Of a stretch of DNA of 64,000 nucleotides, positions 44,701 through 54,046 are shown in pieces. This stretch comes from Ilex aquifolium (lineage: Eukaryota; Streptophyta; Magnoliopsida; Aquifoliales; Aquifoliaceae). The notes below the pieces were generated by a model. That model saw nothing but the letters and a program-made list of their open reading frames with translations. It had not been told where the DNA came from and searched no databases. Every line of letters begins with the position of its first letter. Position 1 is the stretch's first letter. The position numbers and the translations under genes were made by a program. Where the stretch lies: positions 39,263,001-39,327,000 of the forward strand of contig OX637394.1 in NCBI GenBank assembly GCA_951799425.1, read 5' to 3'.

Positions 44701-45847
44701 TGGGCGAACGATGGAAGTATATGTGGATGATATGTTGGTGAAAAGTCTCCTAGCAGTAGACCACATCAATCACCTCCAGGAAACCTTCAGTGTCCTGAAG
44801 TCCTATCACATGAAGCTCAATCCTGAGAAGTGTGCTTTTGGCGTGGGGTCAGGAAAATTCCTGGGCTTTATGGTCAATCAGAGGGGGATTGAAGCAAATC
44901 CAGACAAGATCAAGGTCATCCTTCACATGAAAACGCCTTCCTCAACCAAGGAGCTCCAGCGCCTCAATGGGAGAATCGCAGCACTTAATAGGTTCGTCTC
45001 CAAGTCTGCAGACAAATGTCTCCCTTTCTTCAGAATTCTCCGAAAGGCTTTTGAGTGGGGACCCGAAGCAGAAGAGGCCTTCCAAAGACTCAAAGCTTAT
45101 TTGGCTACACCTCCCCTCCTGTCACATGCCACTCCAGGAGAAGCTCTCCATCTATACATTTATGCTTCCTCTTCAGCAGTAAGTTCTGTGCTCATCAGAA
45201 ACGATAACGGAACACAGAAACCCATATATTATGTGAGCAGGGCATATCGAGGAGCAGATGTGAGGTATTCAGAGCTAGAAAAGCTAGCACTCGCCCTGGT
45301 CACGACTGCAAGACGACTACGACATTACTTTCAGAGCCACATCATAGTTGTCATCACAGACCAACCTCTGAAAAGAGTCCTGGGGAAGCAGGACGTATCC
45401 GGCAGACTTCTTAAGTGGGCAGTAGAGCTCGGCGAGTTCGATATTCAGTACCAACCAAGAGCTGTCATCAAAGCACAAGCCCTTGCAGATTTCGTTGCCG
45501 AGCTTACACCATCAGAGGAAGGAAGCAACGAGGATACCCAGGCAACACTTCCAGGCGCCCAGGCTAGCTCTCCAGGCGCCCAGGCCCTTCCAGGCGCCCA
45601 GGATGGCTCTCCAGGTGCCCAAGCAACTCCTCCAGGCGCCCAAGCTATCCCTCCAGGCCCCCAGGTCCTTCCAGGCGCCCAGGATGGCTCTCCAGGCGCC
45701 CAAGCAACCTCCAGGCGCCCAAGCTATCTCTCCAGGCCCCCAGGTCCTTCCAGGCGCCCAGGATGGCTCTCCAGGCGCCCAACCAACTCCTCCAGGTGCT
45801 CAAGCTATCTCTCCAGGCGCCCAGGTCCTTCCAGGCGTCCAGACTGA
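41717..45847 (+). CDS. Tat-element gag-protease-RT-RNase H polyprotein
   Basis: The first ATG after the primer site gives 1,376 residues. Pro/His-rich repeats (APHPAAPHLG type) at about 75-120; retrotransposon gag core at about 235-400 (FDGKKDPLDHLETYK, QWFAKLAP); knuckle-like CRFHRDHGHDTDDC near 497; aspartic protease LVDSGSFADILF near 629; RT with LCVDFTELNKACPKDSYPLP near 902 and the catalytic VYVDDM near 1001; RNase H-like domain from about 1145. In this RNase H the usual catalytic TDAS is replaced by YASSSA, so it is probably inactive, as known in Tat elements. After about residue 1330 the frame is shifted within a PGAQ repeat linker, so the last ~45 residues are artefact. Confidence 0.93.
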   Translation: MAITTRSMNHHEDNPTREEEVAPPVTNPVPNAPAPNSQQMLETMQQLVAQNQQILQLMLSGQGGAQLGGAQLGGPQGAPHLEGQRAPHPAVPHLAAPHPAAPHLGAPHPTAPHPAAPYLGDPTGLGALFGVPLGAPHRGAHHEGFPPPPPASHGGNPHLHEDEGENQSMEHGSHFHVHSRGVPNHWDEKIKEVQNQLGDVFNAMKAQGPETVDYLVRQTDTPFKPDVANYPLPQKFKMPSVETFDGKKDPLDHLETYKTLMHLHSVPDKIMCRAFPTTLKGSARQWFAKLAPASISSFAELSRSFVSHFIGGRRHQKPVTHLLSIKQDKDESLRSYLSRFNEEVLQVEEPDDKVSMTAFLGGLRSSSFLFSVMKRPPRSMPELLAKAQKYMNAEDITRARRGETSRTGEKRKERDRDDKKETSNKHNRTERVPVRDRLGPAPQRDRFGPAPQRDRQAFTPLNAAVGHILCQIQEDPAVKWPGRMKSPPNRRNPSKYCRFHRDHGHDTDDCYDLKRQIEDLIQRGHLRQYVARRGQAPPPPHNQEDPQPIGEIHTISGGLAGGGESLSAMKAHARKARHFDELRPSKALKQGDIEVIFFSDRDLEGIQHPHDDPLVLTMTVANFQVCRILVDSGSFADILFAEAYDKLNLGRERLQPIRSPLIGFSGEKVYPLGSVTLPVTAGAAPRSSTVMVNFLIIDCPSAYNIILGRPALNTLRAVPSTYHLILRFPTPNGVGEIRGDQLAARECYVSSMKTRKPQEALQVEILDPRDDSTIERGEPVEELTPMVLDEDHPDRRVYVGSSLSVDLVGPLIDFLRRNMDIFAWSHADLEGIDPEVATHRLNVDLCHKPVRQKLRGTSTERAQAMDKEVGKLIDNGAVREVAYPEWLSNVVMVTKTNGKWRLCVDFTELNKACPKDSYPLPRINLLIDATAGHELLTFLDAYSGYNQISMYPSDQEKTSFITPKGTYCYRVMPFGLKNAGATYQRLVNKMFEFQIGRTMEVYVDDMLVKSLLAVDHINHLQETFSVLKSYHMKLNPEKCAFGVGSGKFLGFMVNQRGIEANPDKIKVILHMKTPSSTKELQRLNGRIAALNRFVSKSADKCLPFFRILRKAFEWGPEAEEAFQRLKAYLATPPLLSHATPGEALHLYIYASSSAVSSVLIRNDNGTQKPIYYVSRAYRGADVRYSELEKLALALVTTARRLRHYFQSHIIVVITDQPLKRVLGKQDVSGRLLKWAVELGEFDIQYQPRAVIKAQALADFVAELTPSEEGSNEDTQATLPGAQASSPGAQALPGAQDGSPGAQATPPGAQAIPPGPQVLPGAQDGSPGAQATSRRPSYLSRPPGPSRRPGWLSRRPTNSSRCSSYLSRRPGPSRRPD

Positions 45848-47690
45848 CTCTCTAGGTGCCCAAGCAATTACTTCAGGCTCCCAGGCTGGTCCTTCTGGCA
45901 TCCAGGCAGCTCTTCCAGGTGCCCAGTCTCCCATATTAATCTCAAAACCCTGCTCTCTTCTACTCTGGAAACTCTATGTAGATGGCTCCTCTACCAGTAA
46001 AGGAGGAAGAGCGGGCCTAATACTGATCAGCCCAGATGACACAACTCTCAAGTATGCAGTAAAGCTTCACTTTATTGCCTCCAACAATGAGGCAGAATAC
46101 GAAGCCCTCCTCTCTGGATTAAGATTGGCAGTTGAAATGGAAGCCCAGCATCTTGCCGCTTACAGTGACTCCCAGCTGGTAGTTAATCAGGTAAATGGCG
46201 AGTTTGAAGCGAAGGGAGCCAGAATGCAGGAATACCTTAGTATGGTAAAAAGCTTAATCACGAAGTTCCAATATTTCCAGATCTGTCACATCCCAAGAGA
46301 GGACAACATGGCTGCAGATGCACTCGCCAGACTCGCCTCATCCTTGGAGGCTCCACCAGGAGAACCGGGACCAGCATTCATTGGTCACCAATTCGAGCCA
46401 AGTGAGTTGGACATGGCGGCCACAAACGTCAACTGCGCATCAGCTGAGTCAAATTGGATGACCCCACTAAGGGCATATCTTCAAGAGGGTGTGCTGCCAG
46501 ATGATCCCCTAAAGGCCAGGAAACTGAGGATAAGAGCCTCCAAGTTCACCATCCTGCGAGACACTTTGTATAAGAAAGGCTATTCCTTACCATTGCTGCG
46601 GTGCCTTTCTCCCGAAGAAGCTCACTATGCCCTGCGAGAGATCCACGAGGGGATCTGTGGGAACCATTCTGGAGGGCACTCCCTTGCCCACAAGGCACTC
46701 AGACAAGGCTACTTCTGGCCTTCCATGGAAAGGGACGCCAAGGAGTTCTCGAAGAAGTGTGACAAGTGTCAACGTTTTGCAACTGTGTCTAGGCAACCAC
46801 CAGAGGAGCTAACAACCATTTCAAGTCCATGGCCTTTCTCAAAGTGGGGCATCGACATCCTAGGCCCTTCGCCCCTCAGCAAAGGACAGTGCAAGTTCGT
46901 GGTGGTGGCAGTCGACTATTTCACCAAGTGGGCAGAAGCGGAACCCTTAGCCAAAATCACAGACGCAAAGATCAAAGATTTTATCTGGAAGAACCTGGTT
47001 TGTCGTTTCGGGATTCCCCATGCCATGGTTAGTGATAACGCCAAGCAGTTCGACAATAAGCTGCTGAACTCCTTCTGCGCCGACCTTCAGATAAAACAAC
47101 CTCACTCCAGCCCAGCACACCCGCAGGCAAATGGGCAAGCAGAGGTCATGGTGAGCACAGTGCTATGCAACTTAAAGACAAGGCTTGAAAGAGCGAAGGG
47201 TCTTTGGGTGGACGAGCTACTAGGCGTATTGTGGGCCTATCGAACTACGCCAAGAACCCCTACTGGGGAGACCCCTTTCTCCCTCGCCTTTGGAACTGAG
47301 GCGGTCATCCCTGTGGAGATAGGGGTACACTCTCTAAGGGTGCAGCACCACAACCCCATCACCAACGATGAAGGACTCCGCATCAACCTCGACTTGGTGG
47401 AGGAAGCAAGAGAGATGGCTGTGGTCCGCAACGCGGAGTACAAACGACGCATGGCAAAGTACTACAATTCGAGGGTGAAGCCTCGTTCCTTCCAACCAGG
47501 GGACTTGGTCCTCAAGAAAGTGATCCTCGCCACAAAGGATGCACGCGAAGGGAAGTTGGGGGCAAATTGGGAAGGACCATACCTTATAACAGAGGTAGTG
47601 AGGCCGGGCACCTACAAGATCCAGAATTCGGAGGGGAAAGTCTTACTCCATCCATGGAATGCGGAGCACCTGAAGAGGTATTATCAATGA
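45483..47690 (+). CDS. Tat-element second RNase H and integrase (3' part of pol)
   Basis: True coding in this frame begins about 45,705, where the linker frame is resumed. The second, archaeal-type RNase H has LYVDGSSTSKGG (catalytic Asp), NNEAEYEALLSGL and YSDSQLV, then EDNMAADALA. Integrase: HHCC zinc finger (HEGICGNHSGGH, CDKCQRF), catalytic core with GIDILGP, VSDNAKQF and QAEVMVS; 35 residues separate the second Asp from the Glu (DD35E). It ends with a GPYLITEV (GPY/F) module and no chromodomain. A likely 2-bp deletion in the repeat linker separates it from gag-RT, so full-length pol is not made unless frameshifting occurs. Confidence 0.93.
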   Translation: MQISLPSLHHQRKEATRIPRQHFQAPRLALQAPRPFQAPRMALQVPKQLLQAPKLSLQAPRSFQAPRMALQAPKQPPGAQAISPGPQVLPGAQDGSPGAQPTPPGAQAISPGAQVLPGVQTDSLGAQAITSGSQAGPSGIQAALPGAQSPILISKPCSLLLWKLYVDGSSTSKGGRAGLILISPDDTTLKYAVKLHFIASNNEAEYEALLSGLRLAVEMEAQHLAAYSDSQLVVNQVNGEFEAKGARMQEYLSMVKSLITKFQYFQICHIPREDNMAADALARLASSLEAPPGEPGPAFIGHQFEPSELDMAATNVNCASAESNWMTPLRAYLQEGVLPDDPLKARKLRIRASKFTILRDTLYKKGYSLPLLRCLSPEEAHYALREIHEGICGNHSGGHSLAHKALRQGYFWPSMERDAKEFSKKCDKCQRFATVSRQPPEELTTISSPWPFSKWGIDILGPSPLSKGQCKFVVVAVDYFTKWAEAEPLAKITDAKIKDFIWKNLVCRFGIPHAMVSDNAKQFDNKLLNSFCADLQIKQPHSSPAHPQANGQAEVMVSTVLCNLKTRLERAKGLWVDELLGVLWAYRTTPRTPTGETPFSLAFGTEAVIPVEIGVHSLRVQHHNPITNDEGLRINLDLVEEAREMAVVRNAEYKRRMAKYYNSRVKPRSFQPGDLVLKKVILATKDAREGKLGANWEGPYLITEVVRPGTYKIQNSEGKVLLHPWNAEHLKRYYQ
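45540..45940 (+). repeat. Coding minisatellite: CCAGGCGCCCAGG-type repeats
   Basis: 18-21-bp subunits of CTCCAGGCGCCCAAG type are arranged in a ~81-bp higher-order unit present about four to five times. They encode a PGAQ-rich linker between the two RNase H domains. A CAACCTCC versus CAACTCCTCC difference near 45,705 accounts for the frame change. Confidence 0.9.
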
Positions 47691-47947
47691 CACCTTGAGA
47701 GTATCAAAGTAGTGGAAGTTGGGACTTGGTTTTACCTTTTCTATTTTCGAGTCATTACTCAATATTCAATGTACCTTTTTCGGGAATTATTACCCAATAT
47801 TGCTTTATATGAGCAATAAGTCAATAAAATTTTCTGTCACTTTACTCCAAAAAGATCTTGTGCATTTTCATTCAATTTCAAAGGAGTATCAGTACAAAAG
47901 TAAGACCATAAACTGTCTTTCTAAAAAAAAAAAAAAGTCCCAGCACT

Positions 47948-50871
47948 CTAATTACTCTCACGGTCGTCATCCTCCTCCTCCTCCTCGTCCTCAGCATCGT
48001 GCTCAGCATCATCAGAGCCTCCATCTCCATCAGCAGGCGCCTCAGTGGGCACGAAGCCTGAAAGGTCAATACCCGGGTAAGAAACAGAAATCCTTCCCCG
48101 GAGTTCCTCATAACCGTCAATAAAAGCATCAGCAAGGCTATTCTCCAGAACCACCTCAGCCTGAGAAGCCTTCTCTTGAGCTGCCTCCACTTCTGCCTTT
48201 GCACTCACACAGGCAGCCTCGCTGAGCATGGCCCTTGCTCGCATCTCTGCAAATCTCTCAAGATCCACCTCAGCTTTCTTCTGAGCTGCCTTCACCTCTA
48301 CCTCGGCTCTCAAGCAAGCAGTCTCACTGAGCATGATCCTCTTGCGGGTCTCTACAAGCTCTGTCTCTCTGAGCGCGTCCCTCTCACGGGTCGCCAACAG
48401 CTCAGCCTCAAGCTTGGTCGCCCTCCCACGGGCCTCTACAAGCTCTGTCTCTCTGAGCGCGTCCCTCTCACGGGTCGCCAACAGCTCAGCCTTAAGCTCA
48501 GCCGCCCTCTCATGGGACGCCACTAGCTCAACTTGGGAAGTCCCGCCGGCAGCTTCAAGCTCAACAATCTTCTCCTGAGCAGCTAGAAGCTGCTTTGTTA
48601 TAGCCTCATGACTAAGCTTCAGATGGTTATAGAAATGGACCCTTGTGAGCAAACATACAGACGCGGTTGAAATCTGGAAAAGAAATAAGACAGATGAATA
48701 ACAAAATACATAAAGGATGATCGAATAAAGAAAGCTGCAGACCCTTACCTGAGCCAGCCCTTCCAAGAATGTGTTGATAACTCCCTGAGTGCCTAGCATA
48801 TTAATCTCATTAGCTTCAGGTGGAAATACGAATCTCCCAAGTTTTTCCCTGATAACTTGTGGATTGCCCAGCATGGGACCATTCTGTATCGGCGTCCTCG
48901 TAGAAGCCGTCACAGGAGGAGTGGATGAACAAGGGGTAGACGATGAAGCCAAAAAGGAAGATTCTGGAATAGGAAATGCAACGGGAGGAGTCCCCCCTTG
49001 AGTAGGCACCACCGCAGGAGAACCCCCAGGAGAGCACACCACAAGCGGAGCCGTTGAAGAAGTCACCTGAGGGGTATCGCCCTTCCTTGCCACCTTAGAA
49101 GGAGGGGGACTCCTACTAGGATAGCGAGACACTACCGTTGTTCTATTCGCTGCAAAAGCAAGGAAGGATTATTTAGATGAATAACACCAAGTAAAAGAGA
49201 AGAATGTATAAGAGATTCAGCATACATTTTCTCTTCAAAGCAGAGGCACCAAATTTCGGAGAGGGAGCAATGGCCTTGGCATCCTTGGGCAAAAGAGCAC
49301 CCACATCTTTGGCAGGACAAGCCTTAACGGCCTCCAGCTTCCATACTTGGTCCTTGGTGAGGACAGGCATATCTGCAGAAGAATCGTGAGCATATATAAA
49401 GAAAAAAAAAAAAAAGAATAGATGCACGGCATACCGGGTCTTATAGTTGCACCCCACCGTGATGGTACCAAGGCCCTGTCGGCCTCGGCAGCCCACTCTC
49501 CACCAACAAAAAAGAAACGGGATTTCCAACTGTGGCAATTGGAGCGCAAACCCGTAAGCACCGTACCACTTCTCGTGGTAAAATAGTACCACCCTTTATT
49601 TGGAGCAGGGGTCTCGCTCAAGTTATAAGCTGCATAGAACTCCGCAGGAGAAGCTTCTTTACAGTGCACCTTCCTCCACAATGCAGGAAAGCCCAACAAG
49701 ACTCTCCAACCATTAGGGGCTAACCGTCCCGGAGTCAAGGAAAAATAATGTAAAATGCCGCAAATAGGAGATGACATAGGGAATCTAAGCCCAGCCTCAA
49801 GCATCTCCTCGTAGACGACAATATCACCGGAGGAGTCGTCGCAAGCAAGCTCACCCGTCTCAGCCCGGCGACACAACACAGTCGGAGGAATTTGATAAAC
49901 AGAAACAAGCCTCAAAATATCCTCGCTCGAATTGAACAGACTAGAAAGTGTACTTACCTTGGACCCGCCACCATCAGGTTCCACTCTGCCTTTGCGTTAC
50001 TCCTTTCGGGGTCGTAAGGAGTGGCCTGAGCCACCACCTGAGAGGTCTCCAGACACACTTGGTAGAATCAAACCGTGAACACCAAAAACTGCTCCCAAAG
50101 CTTCATTGTCGCCTGCAGTTTTCGACCCAGCACTTGGAGAGGTGCCTGACACTTTTTGTTCGCCCAAACGAGGCAGCCCAGCGACTGGAGAGGTGTCTAG
50201 CCCTTCAATGTGGTGCAAAACAGCGCTTTTGGCGCGCAGATCAGCGCCTAGAGCAGCGCTCACATCTGCCCCTGCACCATCTTCGGCGCCCAGGCAGCCC
50301 CCAGGGGCGCCCATGCTGCTGCCCCGCCCTCCAGGCCGCTCCCTGGCACCTCCAACTGAAAAAAGGTTGCTGTCCCGCGCGAAAACAGCGCCTCTGGCGC
50401 GCAGATCAGCGCCCAAAGTGGCGCGCAGATCTGCCCCTGCACCATCTTCGGCGCCCAGGCAGCCCATAGGGGCGCCCAAGCCACTGCCCAGCTCTCCCAG
50501 AAGACCTCCCTGCTCGCCTGCCTCTGCTGCGCGCCCATGGGGCTGTTCGCCCACTGCTGTTCGCCCAAGGGGCTGACCGCCCACTGCTGCACGCCCAGGC
50601 TGTCCAGGACTGCCCTTTCAGCTCCCAAAGTGGCGCCCACCATATTCACCACTGCACCCATGGCTTCTTCAGACGGAGCAGCCCGCAGGAGCTGCTCGCC
50701 CGCTGCGTGGGCAGCAGCGCCTGGGGCCTGCTCGCCCCCTTCTTGCACGCCTATGGCAGCGGCGGCCAGCGGGGCACCTGCTCCTTCAATGCTCGCAGCT
50801 CCACGAGCTCCGTAACCTCCATTCTCCACCATTCCAATAGAGCTTTGCCTACCATCTTCCTCATTCGGCAT
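47948..50871 (-). CDS. Antisense intron-containing gene of the Tat element (gypsy-type transposon domain, coiled coil)
   Basis: Opposite strand to gag-pol. Consensus exons with matching phase: one ending at 49435 (CCCG/GTATGC), 49226-49372, 48749-49149 and 47948-48673. The exon ending at 49435 has VYEEMLEAGLRFPMSS and FSLTPGRLAPNGWRVLLGF, typical of the Pfam putative gypsy-type transposon domain (PF04195-like). Next comes a Pro/Ser/Thr-rich part, then a long coiled coil with two copies of ELLATRERDALRETELVE, and a Glu/Asp-rich tail. The N-terminal part (49984-50871) is Ala/Gly-rich with two copies of GCLGAEDGAGAD; it has a frame change near 50,300-50,580 and a stop at 49997-49999, so the 5' exon structure is unsure or mutated. 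TATAAATAG at 50997-51005 lies 126 bases ahead of the ATG. Function unknown. Confidence 0.75.
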
Positions 50872-50996
50872 GGTCCCCTTGGATGCTACACCTAAAAGAT
50901 CTCTCCCTCAAAGCTCCTATGGAAAAGGGGAGAAGATTCAAGAATGGGCTCTTGTTTTCAAGATGGAAGAAATGGGTAGGGAAAGAAAGGAAATTT

Positions 50997-51005
50997 CTAT
51001 TTATA
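50997..51005 (-). promoter_or_regulatory. TATA box of the antisense gene
   Basis: TATAAATAG on the minus strand, about 126 bases upstream of the ATG at 50871 and independent of the LTRs. It predicts a start near 50,970. Confidence 0.6.
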
Positions 51006-51216
51006 CCTAGGGTTTACAAAAGAAGAAAAAGCCCCAAATCAAGAACCAAGAGTTATCTTAGAAACCCAGGTGAAAAATAAAAAGAATTGAGATGTTCAGA
51101 ATACCTTGGGGGAAAAGAATCGTCTAGCAGAGGAAGTCTCCACTACCAAGAACTCAAGATTCAAATAAATGCCCCCTTCACCAAATTTCTTGGGACACGG
51201 GGCATTGGGGGGCAAA

Positions 51217-51771
51217 TGATGGGCCAGGCCCAAAAGGCCCAAAATCATATTGAAGCCAAGTTGCAATTAAAGGCTCAAACTTATGAAGACTCAGGCCCAA
51301 TAAGATTCAAGCTCAATTAAGTGCACCATAGAGCTGCCTCGGCTTAGCTACAAAGATCCAGAGAGCACCCTTACCTTTTCTACCACCTTGGAAGCAGTCA
51401 ACTTGGACCGAGTCTTGTGGGGAGCTCCTCAACGGCCACACCCGTTGAGGAGAATCTGCAAGTTCCACCAGGATAGCCAGATATTTACCACTTAATAGCT
51501 CCACTCTGTTGGAGAATGAGTATAAAAGGTAAACCCCACCAACACTTGGGGGGCATCACCTTCTACAGAGCATTAAACTCCTCTTCCTCTCCAATCTGTA
51601 ACACTCTGTTCACCAGAATCAATAAAATATCGGCAACTCTCTGCCATTTCAAAGTGGACGTAGGTCAAATTGACCGAACCACTATAAATCCCGTCTCCCT
51701 CTACTTTAATTATTGTTTAATTTCTAAATTACTTGACTAGTGGTGTGCAAAGTCAATTTTGTGCATCATCA
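51217..51771 (+). repeat. 3' LTR of the Tat element
   Basis: 555 bp, same length as the 5' LTR. TATAAAAGG is at 51521-51529. Differences from the 5' LTR are about 13 transitions and 2 transversions. Confidence 0.95.
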
Positions 51772-53952
51772 TATATAATAAATCAATAATTAAATTTAAT
51801 AATAATTAAAATATGAATTAATTATTCGACACCTAAATTATTATTTAATTTAATTACACATATAATTCACATTTTCTATAAAAATAATATTATATAAATT
51901 TATTTACATGTAACACACGTTGTACATTACTAGTGTATATAAAAATTTAAAAGCATAACTCCAACTTGATACCGTAACCTTACCCGAACCCGAAGAAGAG
52001 GAGGAGGAAGCCTGTGTTTGGTTGTAGTGGATTTAAGTTCACCCATCAAGATAAAAGAATAACAATAATGCTATACACAACACTTTTTTACACCATCTTT
52101 ATACATCACTTTAATATAAATCATCAAATTAGTAAATCATGTATAGTACACAAAGATGGTAGATGATGCACAAAGATAGTAAACATTTTTTTTTTTTTGA
52201 TGAAACAACCAAACAACTACACAACTTTTTAAAAAGAGAAGGCAGCTGAAGGTATTTAAACACAAACACACACACCCAAGAGTCCCGATGTGGGACAAGT
52301 CCCGGGACAAGATAGTAGACATTTCATTATTAAAGAATAAGCCCAAAAAAAAGAAAGAAACTCAAAGTCACACGGCAACAACATATCAGCCAACCATTGG
52401 GTTGGGGGGGGGCACAAAAGTTTTGTAAAATACTCAGCCATCAGTGTTATTATGCATGAAAATCTCTGTAGTATGCAATGCAATCTCAAATAAGCATCTT
52501 CATATGGGTGCCCAATTAGGGACTGAGTGTCGATATTCGTGCCACGAGAGAAATTTTTTTTAGTTCAATGATCCTGTATTCGAGTTAGTTTAAACCACAA
52601 TTAATTCCTTTTTCAGTCCGTTAAAAGTAAGTTATTCTCGTGTCCTGATCTTAAAAGGTTACCAAGATTTAAATTTAGAACGTTTAAATTTACATCTCAT
52701 CTCTGTTACCAGTTAAACTATATTTAAAATTGTGAAAATTAGGGCTGAGTCCTCCTAAATAGACTTAGAAGTTATAATGACTTGAATCTGTCATTATAAG
52801 TTTTTTTTAAAATATTAATATTGAATGTTACTATCTTTTTATGTTTAAATATTAATATTTTTTTATTTTTAAATAGTATTATTTTTTGTGTTTAAATGAT
52901 AGTGGTGGAGCGGTTTTAAACACTATTTTTTTTAAAAGTATTTATGAGAAATAATTCCTAAAAGTACTTTTAAAAAGTCACTTCAAACACACCTTTAGAG
53001 ACTTATTTTTCCTATTAAATTTGGGGTGTTAATATTAGCCGTTAGATTAACTTTAAAGTAAAATTTAAAGCGATCTCAAATACGAATAGTAAAAGTCATT
53101 TTGTTTATCTTTTGAGATTTGAATTGTATTATACTTTATTATATAGATATGAGAGAGATATAAATCTAATCTATATATGAGGGAGAAATTTTTTTAATGT
53201 TAGTCAAACTCTTAAAATTTAAGAGATTTTAATTTTTAGTTTTACTTCAATTTTAAAAAGAAAAAGATAGACTGACATAACAAATAAATTTCCTTGACGG
53301 ACTTAAGTCTAAATAAGTTCATATAAGGAACCGACCTCCAAATTTCACTTTAAAATTTGCCACCACCAAGAGAAATCGAGTTTGAAATTCTTGGTGGCCG
53401 AGGCAACTAGACATACATTGTAAGAGCTGCCAAATATTATTACCCGTGTTTAAGTCATGACAATCACATCAAAACAAGATATGTATGTGACTGGGTGGGT
53501 CAAAATTACATTCTTGTAGTGTAGCCACACACACACAGCTACTACGAATTATCCCAAAAAAAAAAAGGCATAAATTACTTATAACAACAATGGCTCATCA
53601 TGTATTGCTAGCTTCAAGCTGGAATGATAAAGTTGCTGAATTAGGATCACGAATTTAACACTACCATCAATGAAAGTAAGAACACGTCTAACATGACAGA
53701 CAAAATGTTCAAAAAATAAAATATAAAAGAAAACAGTCAGCTTCTCTTAACTAAATAAACCTTTCAATTTCCACCACTACTAGGATCCACAAAATTCAAG
53801 AGTTTAACGCCTCATTAGCGCCAAGATTCAAGTAAACGTGTGTGTGAGAAAGAGAGAGAGACGGCTTCCCCACTCCATGATTTTACCAAACTAACGCACA
53901 GAAGAGTGACTAGAAACCTCCTACCATAACATTCTCAAATCTGATATCTGTC
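51772..53952. other. AT-rich intergenic with one small retroposon-like insertion
   Basis: No gene. Contains the insertion at 52188-52308. 53550-53950 is the downstream flank of SEC61 alpha; a TG/GA-rich stretch lies near 53840. Confidence 0.4.
52188..52308 (-). mobile_element. SINE-like retroposon with an snRNA-type promoter motif
   Basis: Flanked by near-identical direct repeats AGATAGTAAACATT and AGATAGTAGACATT. Read on the minus strand it ends in a ~12-base poly(A). Near its 5' end it has GTCCCACATCG (52286-52296), the plant snRNA upstream sequence element, and TTTAAATA (52253-52260) 25 bases further on, the spacing seen in Pol III-type snRNA genes. No U6 or U3 body follows. Confidence 0.5.
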
Positions 53953-54046
53953 TTAAAGGGGAGATTTACTTGCGGCTCTCTGCTCAACAAAAATATTTTG
54001 GGAAGCTCTTGGGCCCAACCAACCATTGCTCAGAGCATGCGTAGGC

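Larger units (their letters stand above)
41107..51771 (+). mobile_element. Ty3/gypsy Tat-lineage retrotransposon, nearly complete, 10.67 kb
   Basis: Both LTRs are 555 bp, start TGATGGGCC and end GCATCATCA. TATAA (41102-41106) and TATAT (51772-51776) are a near-perfect target duplication. Just inside the 5' LTR is a primer-binding-site-like TGGCGCCGTCTGTGGGAA; before the 3' LTR is the polypurine stretch GCATTGGGGGGCAAA. Internal order is gag, protease, RT, RNase H, a second RNase H, integrase, then an antisense gene. The second RNase H and the antisense gene place it in the Tat lineage. One frameshift in pol is the main visible defect. Confidence 0.95.

Noticed and set aside
50106..50576. Long plus-strand frames opposite the antisense gene N-terminus
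   Set aside because: Shadow frames of a GC-rich repeat region; the minus strand has the TATA box, spliced exons and the conserved domain.
52253..52296. A functional U6 or U3 snRNA gene
   Set aside because: Promoter-like motifs are present, but no snRNA body follows at the expected start; a poly(A) and direct repeats point to a retroposon.
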